Shown: positions 31,691 to 41,050, counted from the stretch's first letter. The stretch: DNA of 45,197 nt from Deltaproteobacteria bacterium (GCA_016218965.1 JACRCP010000029.1:1-45197); one strand, 5' to 3'. Numbers and translations: made by a program. The notes: generated from the sequence alone by a model not told the origin.

Positions 31691-32616
31691 CCTTCACGTT
31701 CGGAATCGCGGGGGCAGGGGCGATCGGGTCGATGATTGCCGCCCATCTCGCAAAGGCCGGGGCGCCGGTGCTGGCCTATGACGTGAGAAAGGAACTTCTT
31801 GAAGCCATTGCGGCGCGGGGGATCCGCGTCACCGGGGCAAGCCCGGTCGAGGCGCGAATCACGGGCACCAGCGCAACGCTCGCCGGGCTGTCGGAGGCCG
31901 GGGCGAACGTCCTTCTCGTCTCGCTCAAGGCCCCGACGTTTCGGCGCGAGCTCTGCCGCGTGCTCTCGGGGGTCCGCGGCAACACCGATGTGGTCGTCGT
32001 CCAGAACGGTATTGACAACGAGGACATGCTCAAGGAAGGCGTGCCGGCCGAACGCATTTTCAGGATGGTCGTGAACTTCGCGGGCAACTACGTCTCGGAT
32101 GGCGTCGTCAACATGACGTTTCACAATCCGCCCAGCTACATGGGCGCCCTGGCGCCCGGGGGAGAGGCCAGGGCGCGGGCGCTCGCTTCGGCGCTTTCGG
32201 CCGCGGGTCTTGCGACCGAGTTCACGCTCGGGATCAAGGCCAAGGAGTGGGCCAAGACGGTTTTGAACGCCGCGATGTCGCCGGTGTGCGGCGTGACCGG
32301 CCAGACGATGAAGCAGGCGTTCGACCTGCCGGAGACGCACGCGGTCACCGAGGCGCTCATGCGCGAGGGCATCGCGGTGGCCGAGGCCCTGGGATACGGC
32401 ATGGGCGAGGGGTTCTTCGAACACGGCATGGCCTATCTATCTCGGGCCGGGAACCATAAACCCTCGCTCCTCGTGGACATCGAGGCGGGCGTGGAAACCG
32501 AAATCGATTTTTTAAACGGCGCGATAGTCCGGCGGGCGGCCGAGGCCGGCGTCCCGGTGCCGTACAACGCGGCGCTCACGGCGCTGGTGAAAGGAAAGGA
32601 ACAGGCCGGCAGGTAG
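31675..32616 (+). CDS. 2-dehydropantoate 2-reductase-like (KPR) dehydrogenase
   Basis: This 313-residue NAD(P)-dependent reductase of the ketopantoate reductase family has the N-terminal dinucleotide fold FGIAGAGAIGSMIAAHLAKA, NDVV-type loop VVVQNGIDNEDML, and C-terminal helical domain with the KEWAKTVLNAAMSP lysine and asparagine. In pantothenate synthesis the family reduces ketopantoate. Within the bam locus it might act on another 2-oxo acid or on a shunt product; that is conjecture. GTG 31675 lies inside the end of dch with GGGAGG upstream, so it is translationally coupled to dch. That coupling argues for a pathway-linked role. Confidence 0.8.
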   Translation: MAGPVAFTFGIAGAGAIGSMIAAHLAKAGAPVLAYDVRKELLEAIAARGIRVTGASPVEARITGTSATLAGLSEAGANVLLVSLKAPTFRRELCRVLSGVRGNTDVVVVQNGIDNEDMLKEGVPAERIFRMVVNFAGNYVSDGVVNMTFHNPPSYMGALAPGGEARARALASALSAAGLATEFTLGIKAKEWAKTVLNAAMSPVCGVTGQTMKQAFDLPETHAVTEALMREGIAVAEALGYGMGEGFFEHGMAYLSRAGNHKPSLLVDIEAGVETEIDFLNGAIVRRAAEAGVPVPYNAALTALVKGKEQAGR

Positions 32617-32753
32617 GCGGCCGCGAGTATTTGAAAGAACGCCCCGAACGAGGACAGGGATCTTGATGGCGGCGCAGTCACATACGGGACACCAGAGGAA
32701 CAGGCGGAAAGCAGTAGGCAGCAGGGAAGGTCGCGTATTTAAGCGGAGCACGC

Positions 32754-34748
32754 ATGAGGTTTTCGGAAACAGGGTTCAATCTTGAAATCGATCTCTCCAC
32801 CGGAAACGTCGAGAGGGTCGAGACCGACCCGGGATTGACCGAGCTTCACCTGGGGGGGCTGGGCACCAACGCCAGGCTCCTGTGGGACAGGGTCCCGCCT
32901 GATGTCGAACCCTTTTCTCCGGACAACCTCTTGATATTGTCCGCCGGTCTCCTTGTGGGCACGCACGCTCCGGGCGCGAATCGCACCATCGTGTCCACGA
33001 TCTCTCCGCAGACGCTGTTCATGGCGTATTCGATGATGGGCGGGTTCTTTGCGCCGGAACTCAAGCACGCCGGCTACGACAAGGTGATCATCCGCGGCAA
33101 GTCCCCGAAGCTCACCTACCTGTGGATCAACAACGACAAGGTTGAGATACGCGACGCCTCCCATCTGCGCGGCAAGGGCGCGTGCGAGACCGCGGAGCTC
33201 ATCCGGCGGGAGCTTGGGGAGCCCAAGGCCCAGGTGGCGGCCATCGGCATGGCCGGCGAAAACCGGGTCTTTTTCGCGTCCATAGAGCACGGCAGGTCCA
33301 GCGCCAGCCGGCTCGGCATCGGCGCCGTCATGGGCGACAAGGGCCTCAAGGCGATAGCCGTTCGCGGGACCAAGGACATCAACATCGCCCGCCCGGCCGA
33401 GTTCATGGAGTTCTGCAACGGTGTACTGAAGTACATCGAGGTCCGGGACAAGAAACCGGTCCCGGGGGTGATGCCCATCCTGGCCGGTCTCGGCTCGCCG
33501 CAGGAGATGAAGCTCATTGACGAGGAATGGCACACCACCAACTTCATGTGGGGAAACTCCCGCACCCGCAGAAGAGACTTCTGGACCAAGGAGATCGAAG
33601 AGAAGTGGAGGGGGACGCAGGAGAGCGTGCGGAAACGCCTGATAAGCTGCCACAACTGTCCGATGAAGTGCGGCGCGACGATCTCCGCCCCGGGCGTCTC
33701 GACTTACATGATGAAGTGCTTCTCGAAGCTCACCTACACCATGGCCGCCTATTCGGACCTGGATTTCGGTTTCAGGATAGCGCAGCGCGCCACGGAGTAT
33801 GGGGTGGACGCCTACTCGGCCCCGCAGGTCATGGCCTTCGGCCTCGAACTCCGTGAGGCGGGCATTCTTTCAGAACAGGACATGGAAGGGATGCCGTCCG
33901 ACAACGAGGGGAAGTTCTACTGGCTGCTCGACAGGATCGTCCGCCGGGAAGGAATCGGAGACGTTCTGGCCGACGGGACCTACTGGGCGGCCAAAAGGAT
34001 CGGCAAGGGCGCGGATGCCTACGCGCACAACAACATCAAAAAGCACGAGCAACTCCCGCTCAAGCTGGGGATGCTCAACCCTGTCTACTTCCTCATGTAC
34101 AGCACGGGGGAGAAATCGAACATAACCCAGATCGAAGGGCAGTTCCCCCAGGCGCCTTTTGCCACGAAGGAGGAGCGGGAGGATTTCGTCAAGGACTGGA
34201 TCCACGTCCCCCACGAAAGATTCAAACAGTATCTGCTCGACTGGGAATTCCGGGGCGAGCGGTCGAACCCTTACTACCCCACGGTCGAGATGTCGTGCGA
34301 GATCGTCGACTGGCAGGAGATGATGCACTACATAGACGACGCCCTCGGGATGTGCGCCGGCCTTTCGTCGTTCCCCTTAAAACCCCCCTATCACGTCCAC
34401 AACTACCCGCAGATCATCTCAGCGGCCGCGGGGATTGACATCGACGAGGCCGCCCTGACGAAGATAACGAGGAGAAACAGGACACTCGTCCGGGCGGTCA
34501 ACAACCGGAGGGGCTTGACCAGAGACGACGAGCGGCCCCCGGAGGACCACTGGAAGAAGAGATTCCCCGAGCTCGAGGCAAAGCTATTGGACGAGTATTA
34601 CAAGTTCAAGGGGTGGAACAAACGGGGTATCCCGACCAGGGAATCGCTTTGCGGGCTGGGACTCGACGACGTTGCCGAAGACCTGGCGAAAAGAGGCATG
34701 CTGACACCCGAAGAGGGAGTCCCTCCCCCGCAGGGTTCGGTGGGATAG
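32754..34748 (+). CDS. bamB: class II benzoyl-CoA reductase, tungsten catalytic subunit
   Basis: Aldehyde:ferredoxin oxidoreductase-family W-bis-pterin protein that reduces benzoyl-CoA to cyclohexa-1,5-diene-1-carbonyl-CoA without ATP. E251, H260 (DEEWHTTNF) and C322 (MKCFSKL) fall at the positions I recall for the active site of Geobacter metallireducens BamB. The 4Fe-4S ligands are C299, C302, C306 (CHNCPMKC) and C534 (GMCAGL). Pterin-binding regions such as SSASRLGIGAVMGDKGLKAI are present. The length of 664 residues fits BamB. GGAG precedes ATG 32754 by 6 bases. It heads the tightly packed bamBCDEFGHI run. The paralogue alternative (other AOR enzymes) is unlikely given the active-site match and context. 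Confidence 0.96.
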   Translation: MRFSETGFNLEIDLSTGNVERVETDPGLTELHLGGLGTNARLLWDRVPPDVEPFSPDNLLILSAGLLVGTHAPGANRTIVSTISPQTLFMAYSMMGGFFAPELKHAGYDKVIIRGKSPKLTYLWINNDKVEIRDASHLRGKGACETAELIRRELGEPKAQVAAIGMAGENRVFFASIEHGRSSASRLGIGAVMGDKGLKAIAVRGTKDINIARPAEFMEFCNGVLKYIEVRDKKPVPGVMPILAGLGSPQEMKLIDEEWHTTNFMWGNSRTRRRDFWTKEIEEKWRGTQESVRKRLISCHNCPMKCGATISAPGVSTYMMKCFSKLTYTMAAYSDLDFGFRIAQRATEYGVDAYSAPQVMAFGLELREAGILSEQDMEGMPSDNEGKFYWLLDRIVRREGIGDVLADGTYWAAKRIGKGADAYAHNNIKKHEQLPLKLGMLNPVYFLMYSTGEKSNITQIEGQFPQAPFATKEEREDFVKDWIHVPHERFKQYLLDWEFRGERSNPYYPTVEMSCEIVDWQEMMHYIDDALGMCAGLSSFPLKPPYHVHNYPQIISAAAGIDIDEAALTKITRRNRTLVRAVNNRRGLTRDDERPPEDHWKKRFPELEAKLLDEYYKFKGWNKRGIPTRESLCGLGLDDVAEDLAKRGMLTPEEGVPPPQGSVG

Positions 34749-34776
34749 GCGAAGGAAAAGGGCGGAGCGCCGGAAC

Positions 34777-35325
34777 ATGAAGGCAGAGAAGAAGAAGCGT
34801 ATTGTCAAGACCATTCGGGTGGACGTGGACAAGTGCAACGGCTGCCGGGCGTGCGAGGTGGTCTGTTCGGCCTTCCACGCCTCGCCCAAATACAGCAGCA
34901 ACAACCCCGAGAGGTCCCGCATCAGGGTGATCCACGAGCCGCTCCGCGACATCTACGTCCCCGTCTATGCCGGCGAGTACTCCGCGGCCGAATGCGCCGG
35001 AAGGGACAAGTACACGATTGACGGGAAGGACTACGACGAGTGCGCTTTCTGCCGGGCTTCCTGCCCGTCAAGGCCGCTTTTTACGGAGCCTGATTCGGGG
35101 CTCCCCTTGAAGTGCGACGTGTGCGAGTCCGACCCGCCGCTTGACGAGCCGATGTGCGTGCAGTGGTGCCTGAATGACGCCCTCGTGTACGAGGAACGGG
35201 AGGAGGAGGTCGAGGAGGAGGCGGCTACTCGGGAGGAACTCGAGACAGGGCTCGAATCGCTGGCGAACAAGTACGGAATGCAAAAGATGCTGGATACCGT
35301 CGCAAGGATCTCAAAGAAGGGCTAG
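34777..35325 (+). CDS. bamC: benzoyl-CoA reductase iron-sulfur subunit
   Basis: This 182-residue polyferredoxin-type electron-transfer subunit partners BamB. Cysteines group as C20, C23, C26, C30 (CNGCRACEVVC), C89, C92, C96, and C113, C116, C127, C131, with C73 completing a set. This is enough for three 4Fe-4S clusters, as in HydN/DMSO-reductase-B-like proteins. A Glu-rich stretch (EEREEEVEEEAA) precedes a C-terminal helix. It starts 28 bp after bamB. It passes electrons from the BamD-I modules to the tungsten site. Confidence 0.93.
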   Translation: MKAEKKKRIVKTIRVDVDKCNGCRACEVVCSAFHASPKYSSNNPERSRIRVIHEPLRDIYVPVYAGEYSAAECAGRDKYTIDGKDYDECAFCRASCPSRPLFTEPDSGLPLKCDVCESDPPLDEPMCVQWCLNDALVYEEREEEVEEEAATREELETGLESLANKYGMQKMLDTVARISKKG

Positions 35326-35328
35326 GCA

Positions 35329-36480
35329 GTGGAGACGGTCGCCCCATTCGCAGAGACAATAGACGAGATCAAGGAGGCCGGCGGAGAGGTCTACAAGCTT
35401 TGCTACCAGTGCGGGAAGTGCGATGTCGTTTGCCCGTGGAACAGGGTCAGGGATTTCAGCATCCGCAGGGTCATTCGGGAGGCCTGCTTCGGCCTGACCG
35501 AGATCGAGCGCGAGGAGATCTGGCGCTGCACGACCTGCGGAACCTGTCCGAAGCAGTGCCCCCGGGGGGTGGACCAGATAGCGCTGGGCGTTTCGCTGCG
35601 CAGGGTCGCCTCGAAGTACGATGTCTTTCCCGGTACCGCCCGGTCCGCACGGGGCGTCAGGGCCAGCCTTCGCAGCGAAGGCAATCCTCTCAACGAAGAC
35701 CGGAAAAAACGGGCGGATTGGGCGAAGGGCCTCCCGGTGGCGCCGTTTGCCGAGGGGATGGAGGCCCTCTATTTCGTCGGCTGCTACCTGAGCTATGACC
35801 CGAGACTCAAAAAGGTCGCCGCCGCCACGGCTGATATTCTCAACAGGGCGGGTGTGAACTTCGGGATTCTCGGCGAGAAGGAGAGTTGCTGTGGAGAGAG
35901 CATCCGCAAGACCGGCGGAGAGGACATCTTCAAGGCGCTCGCCCGGGAGAACATCAAGAGCTTCATCGAGCACGGGGTCAAAAAGATCATCGTGTCCTCC
36001 CCCCACTGCTACCACACCTTCAAGAACGAGTACCCGGAGTTCATGGTGCACTTCGAGATCGTCCACATCACCCAGTTCCTTGCGGATCTGTTGAGGAGCG
36101 GAAGGCTTGAGGTCAAAAGGGAATACGGGACGAAAGTGACCTGGCACGACCCGTGCTACCTCGGGCGGCACAACGGGATATTCGACGAGCCACGGGAGGT
36201 CCTGGGCGCCATTCCCGGGCTCGATCTCGTCGAGATGGCCGACTCGCGGGCGGACAGCCTGTGCTGCGGGGGCGGGGGTGGCCGGGTCTGGATGGATACG
36301 CCCAAGGGCGAGAGGTTCTCCGATCTCAGGCTCGAGCAGGCCGCGGAGGCCGGCGCCGAGGTGCTGGCGACCTCCTGCCCGTACTGCATCACCATGCTCG
36401 AATCGAGCCTGCCGGGCGGCGGGGATGAGGATTCGATCAAAGTGCGTGACATCACCGAGATCGTAAGGGAAGTGATTTGA
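35329..36480 (+). CDS. bamD: heterodisulfide reductase-like subunit (HdrD type)
   Basis: This 383-residue protein has two N-terminal 4Fe-4S motifs (C25, C28, C31, C35 and C67, C70, C73, C77). Two CCG domains follow: KESCCGES with the upstream FVGCYLS, and DSLCCGGGGGRVW with HDPCYLGRHNG. CCG domains hold the unusual cubanes of heterodisulfide reductases. In the Bam complex this unit is thought to take part in electron transfer or bifurcation with BamE and BamF. The start is GTG 35329, only 3 bp after the bamC stop. It is followed by a 168-bp gap that contains an inverted 9-bp repeat. Confidence 0.92.
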   Translation: METVAPFAETIDEIKEAGGEVYKLCYQCGKCDVVCPWNRVRDFSIRRVIREACFGLTEIEREEIWRCTTCGTCPKQCPRGVDQIALGVSLRRVASKYDVFPGTARSARGVRASLRSEGNPLNEDRKKRADWAKGLPVAPFAEGMEALYFVGCYLSYDPRLKKVAAATADILNRAGVNFGILGEKESCCGESIRKTGGEDIFKALARENIKSFIEHGVKKIIVSSPHCYHTFKNEYPEFMVHFEIVHITQFLADLLRSGRLEVKREYGTKVTWHDPCYLGRHNGIFDEPREVLGAIPGLDLVEMADSRADSLCCGGGGGRVWMDTPKGERFSDLRLEQAAEAGAEVLATSCPYCITMLESSLPGGGDEDSIKVRDITEIVREVI

Positions 36481-36490
36481 GAGCAGTTTT

Positions 36491-36575
36491 GCCACAGAGT
36501 ACACAGAGAACACAGAGATGAAAACAAGTTCGAAGAAGACGCTGCGTTTCTCTGTGCGCTCTGTGACCTCTGTGG
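36491..36575 (+). repeat. inverted nonamer repeat between bamD and bamE
   Basis: CACAGAG recurs with 9-bp period on the left arm (gccacagagtacacagag and on), and the right arm carries the complement (tctgtgcgctctgtgacctc, ending tgtggc at 36575). The arms can fold into an imperfect 28-bp hairpin. It is the only substantial gap in the otherwise tightly packed bam operon. Confidence 0.8.
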
Positions 36576-36648
36576 CAGGAAATCGTTGCGAAGCGGCTCT
36601 GCGTTTTGGTCTCTGTGCTCAATGGCGACTGGTATCCGGTTGTAGGAC

Positions 36649-39600
36649 GTGACGGTGGAATCGGGCAACAAAAACCGCGGCGACGTCATGGTCGTCGGCG
36701 GGGGAATCAGCGGCATCCAGGCGGCCCTCGATCTGGCCACGGCGGGGTTCCGGGTCTACCTTGTCGAAAAGTCGCCGACCATCGGCGGCAAGATGGCCCA
36801 GCTCGACAAGACCTTCCCGACCAACGACTGCTCCATGTGCATCGAGTCCCCCAAGTTCATCGAGTGCGACCGGCACCCGAACATCGAGATCCTCACCTAC
36901 ACCGAGGTCGAAAGGGTCGAGGGCGAGGCCGGGGACTTCAGGGTGACGCTTCGCAAGAAGCCGAGATACATCCTTGAGGAAAAATGCAGCGGCTGCACGA
37001 CCTGCGTCGGATACTGCCCGGTCCAGGTCCCGGACCCGTTCAACCAGGAGCTGTCGCGGAACAAGGCCGTCCACATCTACTTCGCCCAGGCGATTCCGCT
37101 CGTCCCCTACATCGATGAAACCTGCCTATACCTCAAAGAAAAGAAATGCCGGATCTGCACCGCGGTGTGTGAAAAGAACGCCATAGATTTCAATCAGACG
37201 GCGGAGAAGGTCGAAGTCAACGTGGGGGCGATCGTCCTGTCGCCGGGCTACGGCGCATTCGACCCGGGACCGAGGGGCGACTACGGCTATGGGAAGATGC
37301 AGAACGTGGTCACCAGCCTCGATTTCGAGCGGCTGCTCTGCGCCACCGGGCCGCACGAAGGCGAGGTGCTGCGCCCTTCCGACAAGAAGCACCCGCACAG
37401 GATCGCCTGGATCCACTGCGTCGGTTCCAGACAGGTCATCCCGGGCGGCAAAAGCTACTGCTCGGCGGTCTGCTGCACCTACATTCAGAAGCAGGTGATC
37501 CTGGCCAAGGACCATGACGCCGGGGCCGAGTGCGCGATATTCCACAACGACATCCGCTCGTACGGCAAGGACTTCGAGCGGTTCTACCAGAGGGCGGGCA
37601 ACCTTCCGGGCGTCCGGTTCATCAGGAGCTACGTGTCGGTCGGAAGGGAGATCCCGGGGACGAAAAACGTGACGATACGGTATGCCACCGACCGGGACGG
37701 CGTGAAGGAGGAGGAGTTCGATCTGGTGGTGCTGGGTGTCGGACTCAACCCTCCCGCCGACGTGAAAGGGCTTTCGGGTACGTTCGGCATCGAGCTCAAC
37801 GCCCACGGTTTCTGCAAGACCAATCCCCAAAACCCTATGCAGACGAGCCGCGCGGGCGTCTTCGTCAGCGGGGCCTTCCAGGGGCCCATGGACATCCCGG
37901 AATCGGTCGTGACCGCGAGCGGCGCCGGCTCACAGTGCGGCGAGCTTCTCGCCCCGCGCAGGGGAGAACTCGCGAGGGAGCGGGTGTACCCGGCCGAGAG
38001 GGACGTCTCGGGGGAGGAGCCCAGGGTCGGCGTCTACGTGTGCCACTGCGGGGCCAACATCGGAAGGGTGGTCGATGTCCCTTCGACGGTCGAGTACTCC
38101 AGGACCCTTCCCAACGTCGTCCACGCCGAAGAAAGCCTCTTCATATGCTCCACCGATGCCGCGGAGAAACTGGCGACATCGATCAAGGAGAAGGGCCTCA
38201 ATCGCGTCGTCGTCGCGGCCTGCACGCCCCGCACGCACGAGCCGCTGTTTCGGGACACGCTGCGCGAAGCGGGGTTGAACCAGTACTTTTTTGACATGGC
38301 GAACATCAGGGAGCACTGCTCATGGGTCCACTCAAGGGAAAAGGAGAAGGCCAGCCAGAAGGCGAAAGATATCGTGCGGATGTCGGTGGCGCGCGCCTGC
38401 CACCTTGAGCCCCTGCAGGAGTTCAAGCTGCCCGTCAACAAGAAGGCGCTGGTGGTCGGCGGGGGTCTGGCCGGCATGACCTGCGCGTTGAGCATCGCCA
38501 ACCAGGGACACGAGGTGTACCTCGTCGAGAAGGAGGCGGAGCTGGGGGGGACGGCGCGGAGAATCCACTACACCCTCGAAGGGCTCGACGTGCAGGCGCT
38601 GGTCAAGGACACGGCGCGCAAGGTCTACGAGCACCCCCTGATTCTTGTCCACACCGGCGCGACCATCACGGAGGCGGCAGGATACGTCGGGAATTTCGAG
38701 ACGAGGGTGAGGACCCGGGGAAGGGTCGTCGCGATCAAACATGGAGCGACGGTCATTGCCACCGGCGCCGACGAGCACAAACCCGCCGAATACCTCTACG
38801 GAGAAGACGACAGGGTGATGACCCAGCTCGAGCTCGAGCAGAAAATCGCGCAAGGCGACTCTCTGCTGCTCGGTGCGCGGAACATCGTGATGATCCAGTG
38901 CGTCGGCTGCCGGCAGGAAGACAGGAACTACTGCGCCAGGATATGCTGCAGCCACGCGGTCAAGAACGCGCTCAAGCTCAAGGAGAAGAACCCCAAAACG
39001 GGCGTCCACATCCTTTTCCGGGACATGCGGACCTACGGGTTTTCGGAGGATTTCTACCGCGAGGCGGCCGACAAGGACGTCAAGTTCATCCGCTACGAAC
39101 CGGACGACAAACCGCAGGTTGAGACCGCCGTCGAGGAGGGCAGGCCCGTCCTCCGCGTGACGGTGCCCGATTTCATCCTGGGCAAAAAACTCGCCCTGGA
39201 TGCCGACCTCCTTGCCCTTTCCGTCGCGATTGTCCCTTCGGCCGGAAGCCGGGAGGTCGCCCGGCTTTTCAAGGTGACCACGAACCCGGACGGCTTCTTC
39301 CAGGAGGCCCACGTCAAGCTCCGCCCGGTGGATTTCGCGGCGGACGGCGTGTTCCTGTGCGGGACGGCCCACTACCCGAAACACATCACCGAGGCGTTGG
39401 GCCAGGCGTACGGGGCCGCCGGCCGCGTCCTGACCCTCCTCTCGCAGGATACCGTCACGGCCACGGGCTCCGTCTGCGCCGTGAACGAGAGCGACTGCGT
39501 ATCGTGCGGGGCGTGCATCAAGGCATGTGCGTACGGAGCAATTGAGTTCGTGGAGACGCCGCAGGGGAAAAAGGCCCGTGTCAATCCCGTCTTGTGCAAG

Positions 39601-39738
39601 GGCGACGGCCTCTGCAACATGAAGTGCGCGACGGGGGCGATTGCCCTCAAACACTACACCGACGACGAGATTCTGGGCCAGATAGACGCGGCGTTCCCGG
39701 AAACCTCGATTCCCGGCACTGGAGGCGGGAAAGAATGA
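36649..39738 (+). CDS. bamE: HdrA-like flavin/iron-sulfur electron-bifurcation subunit
   Basis: This 1029-residue fusion has two HdrA-type FAD modules. The first FAD site is VVGGGISGIQAALDLA (about 15-30), with the HdrA signature DKTFPTNDCSMCI. Two 4Fe-4S motifs follow (CSGCTTCVGYCPV at about 112 and CRICTAVC at about 167). A second FAD site starts at about 599 (VVGGGLAGMTCALSIANQG). A C-terminal two-cluster ferredoxin lies at about 950-1000 (CVSCGACIKACAYGAIEF, then CKGDGLCNMKCATGAI). HdrA flavins bifurcate electrons, so this is the likely bifurcating centre. GTG 36649 is the probable start, with a weak ribosome site. It ends in an ATGA overlap with bamF. Confidence 0.93.
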   Translation: MTVESGNKNRGDVMVVGGGISGIQAALDLATAGFRVYLVEKSPTIGGKMAQLDKTFPTNDCSMCIESPKFIECDRHPNIEILTYTEVERVEGEAGDFRVTLRKKPRYILEEKCSGCTTCVGYCPVQVPDPFNQELSRNKAVHIYFAQAIPLVPYIDETCLYLKEKKCRICTAVCEKNAIDFNQTAEKVEVNVGAIVLSPGYGAFDPGPRGDYGYGKMQNVVTSLDFERLLCATGPHEGEVLRPSDKKHPHRIAWIHCVGSRQVIPGGKSYCSAVCCTYIQKQVILAKDHDAGAECAIFHNDIRSYGKDFERFYQRAGNLPGVRFIRSYVSVGREIPGTKNVTIRYATDRDGVKEEEFDLVVLGVGLNPPADVKGLSGTFGIELNAHGFCKTNPQNPMQTSRAGVFVSGAFQGPMDIPESVVTASGAGSQCGELLAPRRGELARERVYPAERDVSGEEPRVGVYVCHCGANIGRVVDVPSTVEYSRTLPNVVHAEESLFICSTDAAEKLATSIKEKGLNRVVVAACTPRTHEPLFRDTLREAGLNQYFFDMANIREHCSWVHSREKEKASQKAKDIVRMSVARACHLEPLQEFKLPVNKKALVVGGGLAGMTCALSIANQGHEVYLVEKEAELGGTARRIHYTLEGLDVQALVKDTARKVYEHPLILVHTGATITEAAGYVGNFETRVRTRGRVVAIKHGATVIATGADEHKPAEYLYGEDDRVMTQLELEQKIAQGDSLLLGARNIVMIQCVGCRQEDRNYCARICCSHAVKNALKLKEKNPKTGVHILFRDMRTYGFSEDFYREAADKDVKFIRYEPDDKPQVETAVEEGRPVLRVTVPDFILGKKLALDADLLALSVAIVPSAGSREVARLFKVTTNPDGFFQEAHVKLRPVDFAADGVFLCGTAHYPKHITEALGQAYGAAGRVLTLLSQDTVTATGSVCAVNESDCVSCGACIKACAYGAIEFVETPQGKKARVNPVLCKGDGLCNMKCATGAIALKHYTDDEILGQIDAAFPETSIPGTGGGKE

Positions 39739-40532
39739 GCGCGGGCGCGGAATTCGTACCGAAGATCGTGGGAATCATCTGCAACTGGTGCTGCTACGGC
39801 GGCGCCGATCTGTGCGGTGTCTCCCGTTTTCAGTATCCGCCGTTCATCCGGCTCATCAGGGTGATGTGCTCCGGAAGGATCGACCCGGGGCATGCCTTCC
39901 GTGCCTTTTCGAAAGGCATGGACGGGGTGTTCATCGGCGGATGCCACTTGAACGACTGCCACTACGTCACCAACGGCAACTACGACGCGCTGGGCATGGT
40001 GAAGACCTGCAAAAAGGTCATGGAGCGCGCCGGCCTCAACCCCGAGAGGCTCAGGCTCGAATGGGTGTCGGCGGGCGAGGGGATTCGCTTTGCGAACATC
40101 ATGAACGAATACGGCGCCAGGATGCAGAAGCTCGGGCCGTTGGGAAAGGCCGAGGGCCTCTGCGCGAAGGACCTTAGGTACAGGCTTCAGGCGGCGACGG
40201 CGATCGTCCCGTACATGAGGCTCGTGCTCTCCGAAAAGCTCAAGGCGCCCGTGCACCTGCGCTCCTCGGGGGATCCCGATCAGGCGCATGAGAAGTTCTA
40301 CGACAGCGGGGAGTTCAACCGGCTGTTTGACGAGACGATCGGCGAAAAACTGGCGACCAGCCGGATTGTGCTCCTGCTTCGCGAGAGGCCGCAATCGGCG
40401 GGCGAGATCTCGGAAAGATTGGGCTTGAGCGCGGCCGAGGTGTCGAAACACCTCAAGACCTCGTCGCGGCAGGGCCTGGTCCGGTACGACACGGGCCTCC
40501 GGCGCTACCTGCCTGCCGACGCCCCCTCTTGA
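39735..40532 (+). CDS. bamF: MvhD-like subunit with C-terminal winged-helix domain
   Basis: Residues 1-140 are the MvhD/HdrF-type 2Fe-2S domain: IICNWCCYGGADLCG (C16, C19, C20, C27), RVMCSGR (C45) and GGCHLNDCHY (C70, C75). In Geobacter this subunit is reported to carry selenocysteine. Here all such positions are cysteine and no in-frame UGA was seen. Residues about 210-262 look like an ArsR-type winged helix (ERPQSAGEISERLGLSAAEV and SKHLKTSSRQGLVRY), an unexpected partner for an electron-transfer domain. It overlaps bamE by ATGA. A 9-bp hairpin (40522-40544) spans its stop codon. Confidence 0.9.
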   Translation: MSAGAEFVPKIVGIICNWCCYGGADLCGVSRFQYPPFIRLIRVMCSGRIDPGHAFRAFSKGMDGVFIGGCHLNDCHYVTNGNYDALGMVKTCKKVMERAGLNPERLRLEWVSAGEGIRFANIMNEYGARMQKLGPLGKAEGLCAKDLRYRLQAATAIVPYMRLVLSEKLKAPVHLRSSGDPDQAHEKFYDSGEFNRLFDETIGEKLATSRIVLLLRERPQSAGEISERLGLSAAEVSKHLKTSSRQGLVRYDTGLRRYLPADAPS

Positions 40533-40588
40533 GGCAAGAGGGGGGAGAGGGGGAATTACTGACCGAGAAGGACATACGGGAATAGGGC

Positions 40589-41041
40589 ATGGACATCAAA
40601 GGGATCGACAAGATCATCGAGAAACACGGCGGCGTTGCTGGCCTGCTCATCCAGGTGCTTCTCGAGATCCAGGGCGAGAATCACTGGCTCCCGAAAGAGG
40701 CGCTCGAGAGGGTGAGCGAAAGGCTTCGGGTCCCGATGAGCCGGATCCAGCACATCGCCACCTTCTACAAGGCGTTCAGTCTGGTCCCCAAGGGCCGCCA
40801 CGAGGTGCACGTCTGCACGGGAACCTCCTGTCACGTCCGCGGCGCAAGCCGCATACTCGATGCTGTGAAGGACCACACCGGAATCGAACCGGGCGAGACG
40901 GACGTGGATTCGAAGTTCAGCGTTGAAACCGTCAACTGTCTCGGTTGCTGCGCGCTCGGCCCGTTGTTGGTGGTGAACGGGAAGACCCACGGCAGGCTCT
41001 CTCCGGCTGAAGCGTCGGAGGTCATGAAGAAATATGGGTAG
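40589..41041 (+). CDS. bamG: NuoE-like 2Fe-2S subunit
   Basis: This 150-residue thioredoxin-like ferredoxin of the NuoE/HoxE family has ligands C76 and C81 (HVCTGTSC) and C117 and C121 (NCLGCCALGP). The N-terminal helical domain has the usual GGVAGLLIQVLLEIQ and RIQHIATFYKAF. It pairs with BamH to link NAD(P)H oxidation or reduction to the Bam complex. It starts 56 bp after bamF and ends 9 bp before bamH. Confidence 0.93.
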   Translation: MDIKGIDKIIEKHGGVAGLLIQVLLEIQGENHWLPKEALERVSERLRVPMSRIQHIATFYKAFSLVPKGRHEVHVCTGTSCHVRGASRILDAVKDHTGIEPGETDVDSKFSVETVNCLGCCALGPLLVVNGKTHGRLSPAEASEVMKKYG

Positions 41042-41050
41042 GTCGCGAAC

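Noticed and set aside
30928..32424. Long minus-strand frame across dch and the KPR gene
   Set aside because: Shadow of two well-recognised plus-strand genes.
39735..40532. Selenocysteine codon in bamF, as reported for Geobacter
   Set aside because: The frame contains no internal UGA; the relevant positions are cysteines.
40522..40544. Intrinsic terminator between bamF and bamG
   Set aside because: A 9-bp hairpin exists but is followed by a G-rich tract, not T; the operon context argues against a stop.
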